A DNA stretch of 64,000 nt from Pyxicephalus adspersus (lineage: Eukaryota; Chordata; Amphibia; Anura; Pyxicephalidae). A program made the translations under genes and the position numbers. Location of the stretch: assembly GCF_032062135.1 (NCBI RefSeq), contig NC_092860.1:154664288-154728287 (forward strand), read 5' to 3'. The notes under the pieces were generated by a model. The model saw nothing but the letters and a program-made list of their open reading frames with translations. It did no database searches and had not been told where the DNA came from. Below, piece after piece: positions 11,636 to 23,100 of this stretch; the stretch's first letter is position 1; each line of letters opens with the position of its first letter.

Positions 11636-14600
11636 ATGACGACTGATCCATTAGTGGCCCCGGTTATGGCCTCTAAGCTGACGTTGCTATCCCATAATGT
11701 TCAAGGTCTTAACTCTCCTGTTAAACGATCTAAAGCATTCCACTACTATAACTCTCTAAATGTTGATATTTTAGCCCTACAGGAAACACATTTCTCCAAT
11801 AATTCGGTTCCCAAATATCTTCATAAAAATTACCCGCTGTTTTATAATGCTACCTCTGACAAAAAGAAATGTGGAGTTCTCCTGTGTTTTCGGAAGAGTT
11901 TGAACTTCTCACCTCTAGAGGTCTTAAGGGATCCGGGTGGTAGGTTTTTAGTAGTGATTGGGTATGTTGGGTTGCATGTGATCACTGTAGTATCTTACTA
12001 TGCGCCCAATGAGGGTCAAGTGGCGTTTTTTTATGCTCTTTTGGAGGAGATTTGGCCTAAAGTAAGGGGTTCCTTGCTTTTGTTGGGGGACTCCAATTTG
12101 GCTTTGGATCATATATTGGATAAATCTAAACTAGGCAGATATAGGGATCCTCCAAAAAAAAGCCACAACCTTTCACTTTTGTTGAGAAAGTATGACTTAG
12201 TTGATGGCTGGAGGGAGATGAACCCATCGATTAGAGACTACACCTATTTCTCGGCGGCCCATGATCAGTACTCACGTATAGACCACGGCTTCCTTCAGTC
12301 CCATATGCTCCCCAACTTACTTGGAGCTCGAATTTTGTCGACTCCGTGGTCAGACCATGATCCCCTGGCCTTATACCTGACGGGCTTTAGCAGACCGCAA
12401 CCCAGATTAATGTAGCGGATGACACATCTCCAGCCATAAACTGGGAGGCTCATAAAGCCTACATCAGGGGTGAGTTGATTAAAATGGGAGCGACACGCAA
12501 ACGGGCCCACAATAAACGGATAGATACCAGCCTCCAGGATTATCATAAACTACAACTGCAACATAAAATGACTCCGCATGTAGTCTTAAAAGCCCACCTA
12601 GAGCCGAAACGCACTGAACTTAATTTGTTACTAACTACTAGAGCAGAAAAGTCGTTGCGCTGGTCGGCACACAAAATTTTTGTTTGGAGTGATAAACCGG
12701 GAGGTCTTTTGGTCAATAAGCTTAACCCCAAGCCCAAGACTCATGCTCTTCCTAAAATTAAGACTAAGGGTGGTAGGCTGTCACAAAATCCGGAAAAGAT
12801 TCTCGCTGCTTTTGAAGACTTTTACAGTCGTCTATATGGAGCTGCGGATTCACTTAGCATATTGGGAATGGAGAGGTTTCTTGACCAACTTGACCTCCCT
12901 AAATTACAGCCTAAACATAAGGTGTTCTTGGACAAACCTTTCACAGTGGAGGAGTTGCAGGGGATCATGGGTCTTCTCAAAGTGGGCAGCTCACCTGGCC
13001 CGGATGGTTTCTCCAACCTGTATTACAAGACGTTTAGTCCTGTACTGGCTCCACACATGGTGGCATATTTTAACTATCTACGGGAGGGGAACGCCTTGGT
13101 GGGGGATGCCAATAGGCATTTATTAATGTAATCCCTAAACCAGGGAAGGATGCATCGGAAGTGGCTAACTATAGGCCTATCTCCCTGATCAATTGTGACT
13201 TGAAAATTATGACCAAGATTATGTCGCTTAGATTGGGCTCCTTTTTGGGAGCTTATATTCATCCGGACCAGGTGGGCTTTATGCTACATAGGCAGGCTCC
13301 AGACCAAACGAGGAGGGCTATTGATCTTATATCGGTTGTAACCTCAGGCTGGGATGGGGGCCCGTTACGTCAAGCCATGTTGCTTTCCCTTGACTTCCAA
13401 AAAGCGTTTGACAGTATATCTTGGAGATACTTGTTTCAGGTGCTCCTTCAAATGGGCTTTGGTACTTACTTTACTAATCTTCTCTTGGCTCTATACGATT
13501 CGCCTGAAGCCAGGATATCACTAGGGGGATTCTTATCATCGGCTATTCAAATTAAGAGGGGGACCAGGCAGGGTTGTCCCCTCTCTCCACTTTTGTTTGC
13601 CCTAGCTATTGAACCTTTGGCCATGGCATTACAGGCAGATCATAATGTTCAGGGTATTAAATGTGGCCAGACGGAACACAAATGTGCACTTTTCGCTGGC
13701 AATATCCTTATGTTTATCACCTCCCCAATTACGACCTTGCCGAATTTAATGAAAATTCTTGATGAATTTGCATTATGCTCTGGTCTGATGGTTAATAAAA
13801 CCAAGTCTCAGGCTCTTAATATAAATCTCCCTACTGAGACGCTGTTAGTACTCCAGGGGAATTTTGACTTTATCTGGCATAAAGAATCCATCCAATATTT
13901 GGGTATCCAGCTGACCCCTGCCTACAATAGTCTTTACAGGTGTAATTATGGCCCGCTGCTTAAAAAGTATATGCGGATATCCGGAGGTGGTCTTTGTCTC
14001 CACCATCGTGGCTGGGAAGGATTGCAGCAGTTAAAATGAATCTACTGCCTAGATTGCTCTATTTATTTTGTACGCTCCCGATACAGGTGCCTATGAAAGA
14101 GATTGCACTCCTCCAATCTAGATTATTGCAATTTATTTGGGCGGGGAAGAAAGCCAGATTTCATAAAGATACGTTGTTAGCCCCTAAGCGCATGGGAGGG
14201 CTGGGAGCCCCACATCTGAAATACTACTATGTTGCTGCGCAAGTGGCACAGTTCTCACTGAGTTCTTTACAGGGTGCTAGACCCCAATGGATTGAGATTG
14301 AGAACCTGGATGTTTTTTTGGGATCCATAGATTCCCTCATGTGGCGGAGAAAAAACACTAGAGGTCATGTAAAGTGCCCGGCCCTATCTCACTCTATCCA
14401 GATATGGGACAAATTTAGTCACCACCCGAAGCTTTCTTCTCTTCATAAACCTTTGACCCCTCTATGGCTTAATCCAGACTTTCCGCCGGGACTACACCCA
14501 GCGAATTTTCATTGGTGGATCTCTAAAGGCTTTAGACGAATTAAAGACATGATAGATGTACGAGCAGTATTTACATGGGAACACTTATCTACTCAATTTG

Positions 14601-15352
14601 ACATTCCTGCCACAGAATATTTTCATTATAGACAATTGTATTCCTTTATCAACCGGATAATCAGAGGCGCTCCAAGGCCCATGTGCTCTTCGCCTTTTGA
14701 AAGCACTTGTTCCTCCATAGCCAAAACAAAGGGGCAAATCTCTGTTGTCTATTCGGTTCTAATTGACCAGAATAGAAAACTGAGATATAAGAGGGAATGG
14801 GAGAGTGAATTGGGTATCACAAGGGACTTGGAGGAATGGCAGGACATGATCTTCGCCCTGTCTAAAATATCTCTCAACTCTGCGGTGGTGGAGGCTAATT
14901 ACAAAGTGGCTCTTGGATGGTATCTCACGCCGGCTAGATTGGCAAAGATGTTCCTCTCAGTTTCTCCTTTGTGTTTTCGAGGGTGCGGAGACAAGGGTTC
15001 CATGACACATATCTGGTGGACTTGTCCGATAGCCAGGATGTTCTGGGATGAAGTATTTAAATTAATCTCGAGAATAGTAAAGCAGGAGATTAGTTGTTCG
15101 GTGGAAGCCGCATTATTTAGCAGACATGACACAACCTTGCCGAAACCCACTCAGAAATTGACTAGATTGTTACTAGTGGCAAGTAGAATTGCGTTAGCTA
15201 AAGCATGGAAGTCCCCCACGATTCCCTTAGACCCCATAGTATCTAAGTTGAACTGGATCATGGTGAACGACAGGCTCACTCACACTATAAAGAATTCCCT
15301 AGGTAAATTTGAAGTTGTCTGGGAACCATGGATTTCCTTCAATGGATTATAG
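11636..15352 (+). pseudogene. L1-like ORF2 (endonuclease-reverse transcriptase), frameshifted and active-site dead
   Basis: Domains in order: apurinic-like endonuclease (11636-12415) with SHNVQGLNSP, ALQETHF, VSYYAPN, LLGDSN, SRIDHG and SDHDPL; linker (12475-12950); reverse transcriptase (about 12960-13990) with SSPGPDGF, NYRPISLIN, LSLDFQKAFDSI and RGTRQGCPLSPLLF; C-terminal region (13994-15352) with a cysteine/histidine cluster CFRGCGDKGSMTHIWWTCP. Frame breaks lie near 12412-12470, 13131 and 14000. The box that should read F/YADD is CALFAGN near 13684-13702, so both catalytic aspartates are lost. ATG at 11636 is the first start in frame; 11666 is also possible. Confidence 0.88.
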
Positions 15353-15766
15353 TATTTGGTCCGGGTAATTCATTTCGACAAATGGGTTTTAATTAAGTTT
15401 CTCTAGTACTTCCTCTACCCTCTCTTTCCCACTCCCCTGTTGTATTTATCCTATTTTTTGGTTCCCCTCCACCTCTTCCTTCTGTGTCCCCCCCATGTCC
15501 GTTATGTGTTAAGTGTTATGGTCAAAGTGCGGGAAGCACTTTTGTACTTTCCAATTGCAATTTTTTCTATGTTTGCAACCTTGCCTGAAATAGAGCCTTT
15601 TTTCTTATGAATCATTTAGGTTTTGTTTATCACAAGGGCTGCTTGTAAAGCTCTATGTTTGTTGACATTTCTACTGACCATACCTTGGTTTTCATTGGTT
15701 CTTGTCTATGTTTTTTTTTTGTGTTAATGTTATGTTTTGAAAAATGTTAATAAAAATATTGAAATA

Positions 15767-15781
15767 CAAAGAGCTTGCTGG
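15767..15781. repeat. Target-site duplication, right copy
   Basis: Exact copy of 9433-9447, directly after the AT-rich 3' tail of the LINE. Confidence 0.9.
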
Positions 15782-15974
15782 ATTTACTGCAGCACATAGA
15801 AATAATTATTGTGCATTGGAGTGTTACGGGGGTGTTGGGATGCCAAATATTTGACCATGTGGGGCTTATTAGGTGAAATTTGCTGGGCACAAAATTCATT
15901 TTAGGATCACACCACATGCCACCAAAATACATTGAACTCACTGACGCCAAGTAAAATTCAAGCTTCCAACCCAC

Positions 15975-17756
15975 TCAGCCTATTAGCAACAATTGACTCC
16001 CTCCTAAACCGCACACCCTCTCCCCCCACAACAACCTTCTCTGCCCAAGACATAGCCACCTACTTTATAGATAAAATTAGACAAAATCAGGCATGACATC
16101 TCTGCTCACCGGGCCACTTTAACCATTTCCACCACATCCACCTGTAAATTATCCCTGACCTCCCTCAGCCCTGTTACTCTAGATAAAGTCTCTTCTCTTC
16201 CCTCATCATCTCCATCGACTACTTGTCCACTTGACCCAATTCCCACTGATCTACACCATGCCAATTCCTCCACCCTGGCCCCCGCGCTAACTGAACTATT
16301 CAACCACTCCCTTTCTACTGGTGTCTATCCCGTCACTTTCATACATGCCATTATACTCCCTATCCTGAAGAAACCCTCGCTAGACACCTTTCCACCTTCC
16401 AGCTACTGTCCTACCTCCCTTCTCCCATATGCTTCCAAAATTCTTGAGCGCCTCGTCTATAAAAGACTTACAGATTGCCTGAGCACCAACTTTCTCCTTG
16501 CCCATTCCACCAAAACAGCCCTTACTAAAGTGGCCAATGACCTTCTCAGAGCAATGTTTGCCTGCTCCTTCTTCTTGATCTTTCCTCTGCTTTTAACACT
16601 GTTGATCACCCCCTTCTAATACAAATCATTAACTCTATTGGTATCAGTGACACTGCTCTCTCTTGGTTTACTTCCTATTTGTCTGAACGCTCTCTCAAGT
16701 TTCTTTCAATGGTAACTCCTCTACCACTCTCCTCCCTCTAGGTGATCCCCAAGGGCCAGTCCTTCGACCGATTCTCTTTTCTTTTCTCTGTACACCTCCT
16801 CTTTCAGTATTCTTATCTCCTCCTTTGGTTTACAGTACCATCTGTATGCTGATGATACTCAAATCTATTTGTCCACCCCTGACTTGTCTCTCTCAGTCCT
16901 AGATAAGTATTCATGCTTACCCCCACAACATATTTCTAATAGTTAACAACATGGTTATCTGCCCTCCCTTCAGCATTGTATCATGTCACCCTCGATTCTG
17001 CCCTCTCATTTACCCCCCATATTCAGAACATTTCCAGGTCCTGTCACTTTCACCTGTTCAACATTTCCAAAATCCAGCCCTACCTGACCCCTAAGATTAC
17101 GAAACTCTTTGTACACAATCTTATCTCTCATCCGGACTACTGTAACCTCCTCCTCTCTGGTATTCCACTAACCCGACTCTCTCCTCTTCAATCTATTATG
17201 AACTCTGCAGCCAGACCCATCCATCCTTCCCACCGCTCCTCCTCTGCTCCATCTTTTTGAAGTTCTCTTCATTGGCTTCCATTTCCCCTTAGAATCAAAT
17301 TCAAGCTCCTGTGCTTTGCCTTCAAATCCCTCAGCAGTTGTAGTCCAATCTACCTCTCTTACCTAGTAGGAAAATACTCCCCTAGTCACTTTCTTTGTTC
17401 CTCTAATGACCTACTAATGACTTCCTCACTTACAACCTCATAAAATACACAACTGCAAGACTTTTCTAGAACGGCCCCAGGACTCCCTGGAATGGTCTTC
17501 CTCATCCTTTTCAGCATGCTCCTACTTTCTGCTCATTTACAAGAGCACTCAAAACCTATTTTTTTCAAACTTGCCTACCCATCTTCTCCTGTCTCTTAAA
17601 ACCCTCACTAATTTCCATCACTCCACATCCCCCCCCTATTATTTTAGACTTCCCCCACCTCCTAGATCCTGTATCTTTCCTGTATCTGTCTGTCATTTGC
17701 AACCCGTATTTAATGTGCAGCGCTGCAAAATATGTTGGTGATATATAAATCCTTTT
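15975..17756 (+). mobile_element. L2-like LINE, 5'-truncated, degenerate
   Basis: The plus strand carries scattered reverse-transcriptase remnants across frames. An SSAFNTVDHPLL stretch near 16580 and YLSERS near 16685 precede [16 protein letters not shown] near 16850-16890. The longest open piece (16976-17260) reads LDSALSFTPHIQNISRSC and LIS..DYCNLLLSGIP, typical of the region after the reverse transcriptase in L2-like LINEs. The copy ends with gcgctgcaaaatatgttggtg and an AT-rich microsatellite, the usual 3' end for this group in amphibians. It begins inside ORF2, so it is a normal 5' truncation. Clade assignment (L2 rather than CR1) is from memory of motifs. Confidence 0.75.
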
Positions 17757-17803
17757 TTTTATTATTAATATTATTAATATTAATATTGATAATAATAATA
17801 AAG
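17750..17803. repeat. T-run and (ATT)n microsatellite at the LINE tail
   Basis: A T run is followed by attattaatattattaat-type repeats up to aataataataa. Such tails are how L2-like copies end, so this is probably part of the LINE tail. Confidence 0.8.
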
Positions 17804-18221
17804 TGGAACTCAGCCCAAAAATTAAGAAAAATGCAACCACTATACAATAAAATACCTTTACTAGCCTTACCACATTTTTTTTTATTGCCCTCACCTGTCC
17901 TTGGAAGGAAAATCATTTTGCTGGAACTTAGATTTAACTGTTGTCAAACTGAATTTCAATCTGAAATTACATTACTATGCAAACATTAACAGGTATAATA
18001 ATGAAGCTTGAGCCAGGATTGGCTGAACAATAATGGAAACTCAGCTGGGCTCTTGTCATTGTGTACAGCCAGACCAACAAGGGGTTAGCCTCTTTGAGCA
18101 AATATAAACAATTATGATAGGGCTTGTGGCATTATTGTTTGCATTTGTTTCAACCAATCATCAGGAGGGCAGTTGAGGACAGGTTTTCTCAGCTAATCTA
18201 TTGCAGGATTGCTATCAGTGT
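17804..18221. other. No recognisable feature
   Basis: Non-coding sequence between the LINE tail and the LTR-like relic. The small open frames are short and have no family resemblance. Confidence 0.5.
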
Positions 18222-18740
18222 GTCACAGGGAGGGATGGTGGACCGTCTGTGTCACCAGAGTCTTAGCAACAGCCTGGTCTTCTTCAGAACCTCTGGAGGT
18301 GAGGATGTTGCACTGAAGGCTGTTGCCAGGTTGCAACCCCCGTGTATGCATGCAGAGACTGGCAACTGCTGACAGGCAGGAACAAAGCGCGGTACAGGAA
18401 CGTGAAACAGTGAGATAAGCCAGAGGTCAGGGAAGGTGGAAACCAGGAATAGTCAGGCAGAGCCAAAGGTCAGGGCAGGCCGTGTTTAAAAGTAGTCAAT
18501 CAAAGCCAGGGATGATATACAAGAGTATGGGGCATTGAAGATGCAATCAGGAACAACGCAAACATGGGAACAGACTGTTGCTGGTCACCTCCTTTTATAA
18601 GGGAGGTCATGTTGCAAATAGACATCACGTGATTGTAGGTAAAAGAACCCATCACCAGAGGAAGTGCTGGATCAGAGGCAGCTTGGGTGGTGTTCATACT
18701 TCTGCCAGCAAATAAAGTGCAGGTACAGCTCTCAGGAATC
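18222..18740 (-). mobile_element. Relic LTR of a gypsy-like element
   Basis: Starts with tgtcacaggg and shares with 42240-42979 and 26862-27069 the block caacagcctggtcttcttcagaacctctggaggtgaggatgttgcac (variants in each). Read on the minus strand it contains cttataaaaggagg near 18595-18608, a good TATA box for an LTR promoter. This agrees with the minus orientation of the related gypsy copy at 24.7-27.1 kb. The right end is ill-defined and no internal region adjoins it, so it is a solo or partial LTR. Confidence 0.5.
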
Positions 18741-19182
18741 ACATGACTCAGACCAGAAAGCAACCAGCAGACAGAATTCCTGAACAGAACTGCTGCTGGC
18801 TGCAGAGAAGCTCAAGGTGAATGGCAGATACATTGGCACAGAAAGTCCAGTGAAGCTGGAGTTCTTGTCTGGAGTTTTTGTCATGGTAAAGCGGGAGACA
18901 TCATATTTGGACAGTGCTGGACCCTGATGCGATTCCGTTACAATGTGAGGTAGCTTCCAGTAATAGCTAGGACACTGTGCAAGTCCAAGCTGTATGGCAC
19001 TACTGGTTCCCTCAATAAATAAATGTAGGGGTAAATGTACACCAAATTTTATTATCACAAATTTTATTATCACCTGGATTACCAGGTGATAATAAAAGGG
19101 AAAAGGAAAAAAAATCCAATGTAGTCATCAAATCTAAAGACTGGAATTTTGCAATATATATATTACATTTTTATATTCAGTT
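18741..19182. other. 3' flank of the V2R gene
   Basis: No coding signal. A short hairpin (tattatcacctggattaccaggtgataata) lies near 19065-19095. Otherwise nothing is recognised. Confidence 0.4.
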
Positions 19183-19188
19183 TTTATT
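19183..19188 (-). terminator. Putative polyadenylation signal of the V2R gene
   Basis: tttatt on the plus strand reads aataaa on the minus strand, about 92 bases after the V2R stop codon at 19280. Position and sequence fit a cleavage/polyadenylation signal; no transcript evidence is available here. Confidence 0.45.
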
Positions 19189-19279
19189 AGTACACACAAG
19201 CTTCTATACATAGCTCTTTCTGTCCTTCTAAAAACTAACAGTGTGTTTACTGAATGAGATTTATATGACATACAACATA

Positions 19280-20184
19280 CTAACTTTTTATCGATAGAAC
19301 AAGATGTCTGGAATTCAGGCCTGGTTTTAACATCAGTATATACACTTTTGGAAAAAATATACAACCCAGTAATCCAAAACTGGAGGCCAGTATGGCGAAT
19401 ACCTCCACAGCCACCATGTATTTCCCTCTGGTGCTCAGATAGGCCGGGATCATGGCAATCCACACACTGCAGAACACCAGCATGCTGAAGGTGATGTACT
19501 TTGCCTCATTAAAACTGTCCGGTAATGTCCTCACCATGAAAGCCAGAACAAAACTCACAGCTGCCAGAAACCCCATATAACCCAACACAGAGTAGAACCC
19601 AACAACTGACCCTTCATTACACTGAATGATGATCTTCCCAGAATAGGAGTCCATGTCATACTCTTGGTAGGGAGGAGACACTGACAGCCAAATAACACAG
19701 ATCAGAACTTGCACAGAGGAACAGATTATGACAACATAATTAGGAATTTTCTCTCCCACCCATTTCCTCCATACACTTCCGGGTTTGATGGCTTTAAAAG
19801 CAATGCAGACTGTAATGGTCTTGGCCAAAACAGAAGCGACAGCGATGGAGAAGAAGATCCCAAATAATACTTGTCTCAGGATGCAGGTTATAGTCACAGG
19901 ACGACCAAGGAACAAGAAGACACAGAGGAAGCTCAGAAAAATGGAGGTCAGGAGGATGAAGCTCACAGTCCGGTTATTGGATTTCACAATTGGTGTTTCC
20001 CAATAACAAATAAAACACTGAAAAATAACTAATGTTATAAAACTACACAATGCAGCTGCTGATGATAAAACGAAAACCAAATTATCATTCTCATATGACA
20101 AAAATTCATATGTCCTAGGAATACATGTTACTTGTTTCTTGTCTGGCCACTCTTCATCTGGGCATTTATAGCAAACTTCACTGT
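19280..20184 (-). CDS. V2R exon 6: end of cysteine-rich linker and seven-transmembrane domain
   Basis: The acceptor ttcacag precedes ACAGTGAAG; with the last G of exon 5 this gives D-S-E-V-C-Y-K-C-P, the expected joint. Seven hydrophobic segments follow (first around [20 protein letters not shown]), with class C hallmarks: a long second extracellular loop, [35 protein letters not shown], and the seventh helix ending in [12 protein letters not shown]. The C-terminal tail is short, as in V2Rs. An ATG at 20203 opens the same frame, but that start lies in the intron and should be ignored. Confidence 0.93.
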
Positions 20185-23100
20185 CTGTGAATGATAAACA
20201 CAAGAAATAAGTTGTTTTATGTTTTAATGCAATATTTCTAGTTCATGTACTTATGGACCCAGTCCACAAAAGCCGTAAAATGAATCTTTACAATAGATCT
20301 TACATAGGTGTAAGTCTCTCTCTCTCCTATTTCGGGACTTAGAGAACATCACTTTAAACATTGATTTCTATTAATTTTCGAACTAAAACTTTGTAAGACT
20401 GTCCTTAAAAATGTATATACCTATGGAAGGAGTAGAGGGTGGGGTAGGAAGGACTCTGTATGTACAGTTAGGTGATAGAATGAGACCCACACCACCCCGT
20501 ACGTTGTTGCGAGGTCTAGGGGTATGTGTGACGTGCAGGCCTACATAGGAGAGAGCAGTAGCAGAGGCAGATTTAAAGGAGGAAAGCCAAGCGTCATTGA
20601 GAGCCGGGAAGTTTTGAGTTTTAGAAAGGAGAAGGTCCTTATACGTTTTTGAATAGTTACAGAAAAGGTTGGCATAACTGTAATTATGGAAAAAAAAGGG
20701 AGTCTCATCCAAATGCATCTGTCAGGATATCCGAACAGGACCAGATTGAGCTCAAGTTAGAGTTCTCCTAATTTTAATCCCAAATGCATGTGAATCAAAA
20801 GGGGAAAAAAGTATGTTTGTTCTTTGTTTTAAAGGACTCACTGTAAAATTTCAAGGTAACAAGTGTTCTATCCTGGACGGCAAGCGAACAATAGCAAGTG
20901 CCAAGCTGAATGATCATCTGTATCACCTCAAAACAGTGAAGGAAAAGGTGAAACTATGTACACATAAGCATAATGACTGCATACACATGTGGCACAGGCA
21001 TCTAGGTCACGGACATCCAGAATGTATACAGGAACTACAAAAGAGGAATCTGACAAAGGACCTAACAGTATCCCCTTGTCCAGTTACTGTTCAGTGGGAA
21101 TGTTGCATAAAATCCAAAGCTGCAAGAGCAACACTTCCCAAAGTGAGTCAGAAGAGAGCTTCAAGACCACTTGACCTAGTTCACAGTGATGTATGTGGTC
21201 CTCTAAACCCACCTACACCTGGAGGCAACAGGTACATAGTGACTTTCATAGACGACTATTCAAGATACACAGTCCCTTACCTAATGCAACACAGGAGTGA
21301 AGTTCTTGAAAAATTACAAGACTATGTAGTAAAGACCAGCAACAAGTTTCAGAGGAAGCCTCTCATAATTCGGAGTGATAATGGAGGTGAATTCACAGGA
21401 TATAAAGATACAAAAGTATTTAAACCAGAATGGAATATGGCATAAAAGACAGTCCCATACACACCAGAGCAAAATTGGGTAGGTGAAAGAATGAACAGAA
21501 CTCTGACTGAATTGATGAGATGTATGCTGACAGACTCTGGACTAGCACAAAAATACTGAAGAGAGGCGGCAATGACAGCCACATATTTGCAGAACAGACT
21601 TCTTTCTAGAACTGTGGAGAAAACTCCATATGAATTGTGGCACAATGAGAAGCCAAGTGTAAAACACCTAAGAATTTTTGCATGCAAAGCATTCACCTAT
21701 ATTCCTAAAGAAAAATGCACCAAACTCCAAAACAGGGCATTTGAAGGTGTCTTGGTTGGATACAGTGACAATGTCAAGGGCTACAGAATCCTAAGTCCCA
21801 AAACACACAAGGTCACTATTAGCAACAGCAAAAGTTTTATTGAAGATATGAGAGACAATGTAATGACAACAGAAGAAGCAAGAACAGAAGAGAAAACTGA
21901 CACTGACCGGCCCACCTCCGTAACTTCTGAACAAACAGTTGAAGTGATTGCAGACTATACCAGTACTGAAGAGCAGAGACAAGCAAACTGGGACATACAA
22001 CCGAGACGCTCAATGAGAGAAAACAAAGGTAAACCACCTGTACGTTTCTCATACAAGGCAAGCACTGCCAGTGCCAATGAACCTACATCTTGGGAAGACA
22101 TATCTCAGCTTTCAGAACGGAAAGCCAGCAAATGGATAAAAGCTGCTGAGGCAGAGATAAAATCCATGCATGACACCAAAACATGGACACTTACAGAACT
22201 ACCACCTGGAAGGAAAGCCATAGGCTGTAAATGGATTTTTAAAGTGAAGTACAATGCAGATGGCACAATTGAACAATTCAAAGCAAGACTTATAGCCAAG
22301 GGACATTCTCAAAAAAATGGAAAGGACATTGATGAGACATTTGCACCTGTAGTCAAACACGCTACAATAAGGACTCTGCTGACAGTAGCCTCCATGAAGA
22401 AAAACATTTTGATGTGAAAACTGCGTTTCTACACGGCGAGTTAACAGAAGAAATCTACATGGAACAACCACCAGGGTTCAAAGATGAACAAAGGCCAGGC
22501 CTAGTATGCAAACTTCACAGGAGTATGTATGGTCTAAAATAAGCAGCCAGAGTGTGGAATATAAAAATAAATGAAGTACTTACACAACACACCCCTGCTT
22601 ATACACAAAGAAATTGGCAAACAGATGGATCTACATGCCTATTTATGTGGACGATATTCTGGTTTGTTTTGAGCAAGAAGGGGATAAAGCAGAAATACTC
22701 AAAACCTTAAATCAGCACTTTGAGACCAAAGATCTTGGCCACATAGAGAATTACCTCGGCATTCAGATTGAGAGAGAGGAAGATGGCAGTTTTCTCCTGA
22801 ACCAAAAACATAAAATACAAGAAATAATTGAAATATTCAGAATGGAAATTGCCAAACCAGTAAAGTCTCCCATGGAAACAAACTACTTGAAAGAGATGAA
22901 TAGCCAAGACACCCTGTTACCAACTAATACTCAGTACAGGAAAGCAATAGGGAAATTGCTGTACCTTACCACTGCTACAAGGCCTGACATTGCAGCAACT
23001 ATTGGAATCCTATGCAGAAAGGTTTCAATTCAAGCATTCAAGATGGACTGGAATGCTGTAAAGTGAATTATTCGGTACCTTAAAGGGACATTAAGTATGT

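Larger units (their letters stand above)
9448..15766 (+). mobile_element. Nearly full-length L1/Tx1-like LINE
   Basis: A 6.3-kb non-LTR retrotransposon with a short CpG-rich 5' end (starting near gtggagtgcgcatgcgccgcc), ORF1, a ~0.8-kb inter-ORF region, ORF2 and a 0.4-kb 3' UTR. The 3' UTR ends in an AT-rich tail (aataaaaatattgaaatac) rather than a long poly(A). An exact 15-bp duplication flanks it. The order ORF1 (coiled coil) then ORF2 (endonuclease, reverse transcriptase, C-terminal cysteines) is that of the L1/Tx1 clade. Several frameshifts and a mutated reverse-transcriptase active site make this copy immobile by itself, but its full length and exact TSD suggest a moderately young insertion. 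Confidence 0.92.

Noticed and set aside
17565..17916. Hydrophobic minus-strand small proteins
   Set aside because: They arise from the AT-rich tail and microsatellite of the L2-like LINE.
19280..20203. A single-exon receptor gene starting at an ATG at 20203
   Set aside because: The first seven codons lie before a clear acceptor (ttcacag) and have no signal peptide. The segment is the last exon of a six-exon V2R.
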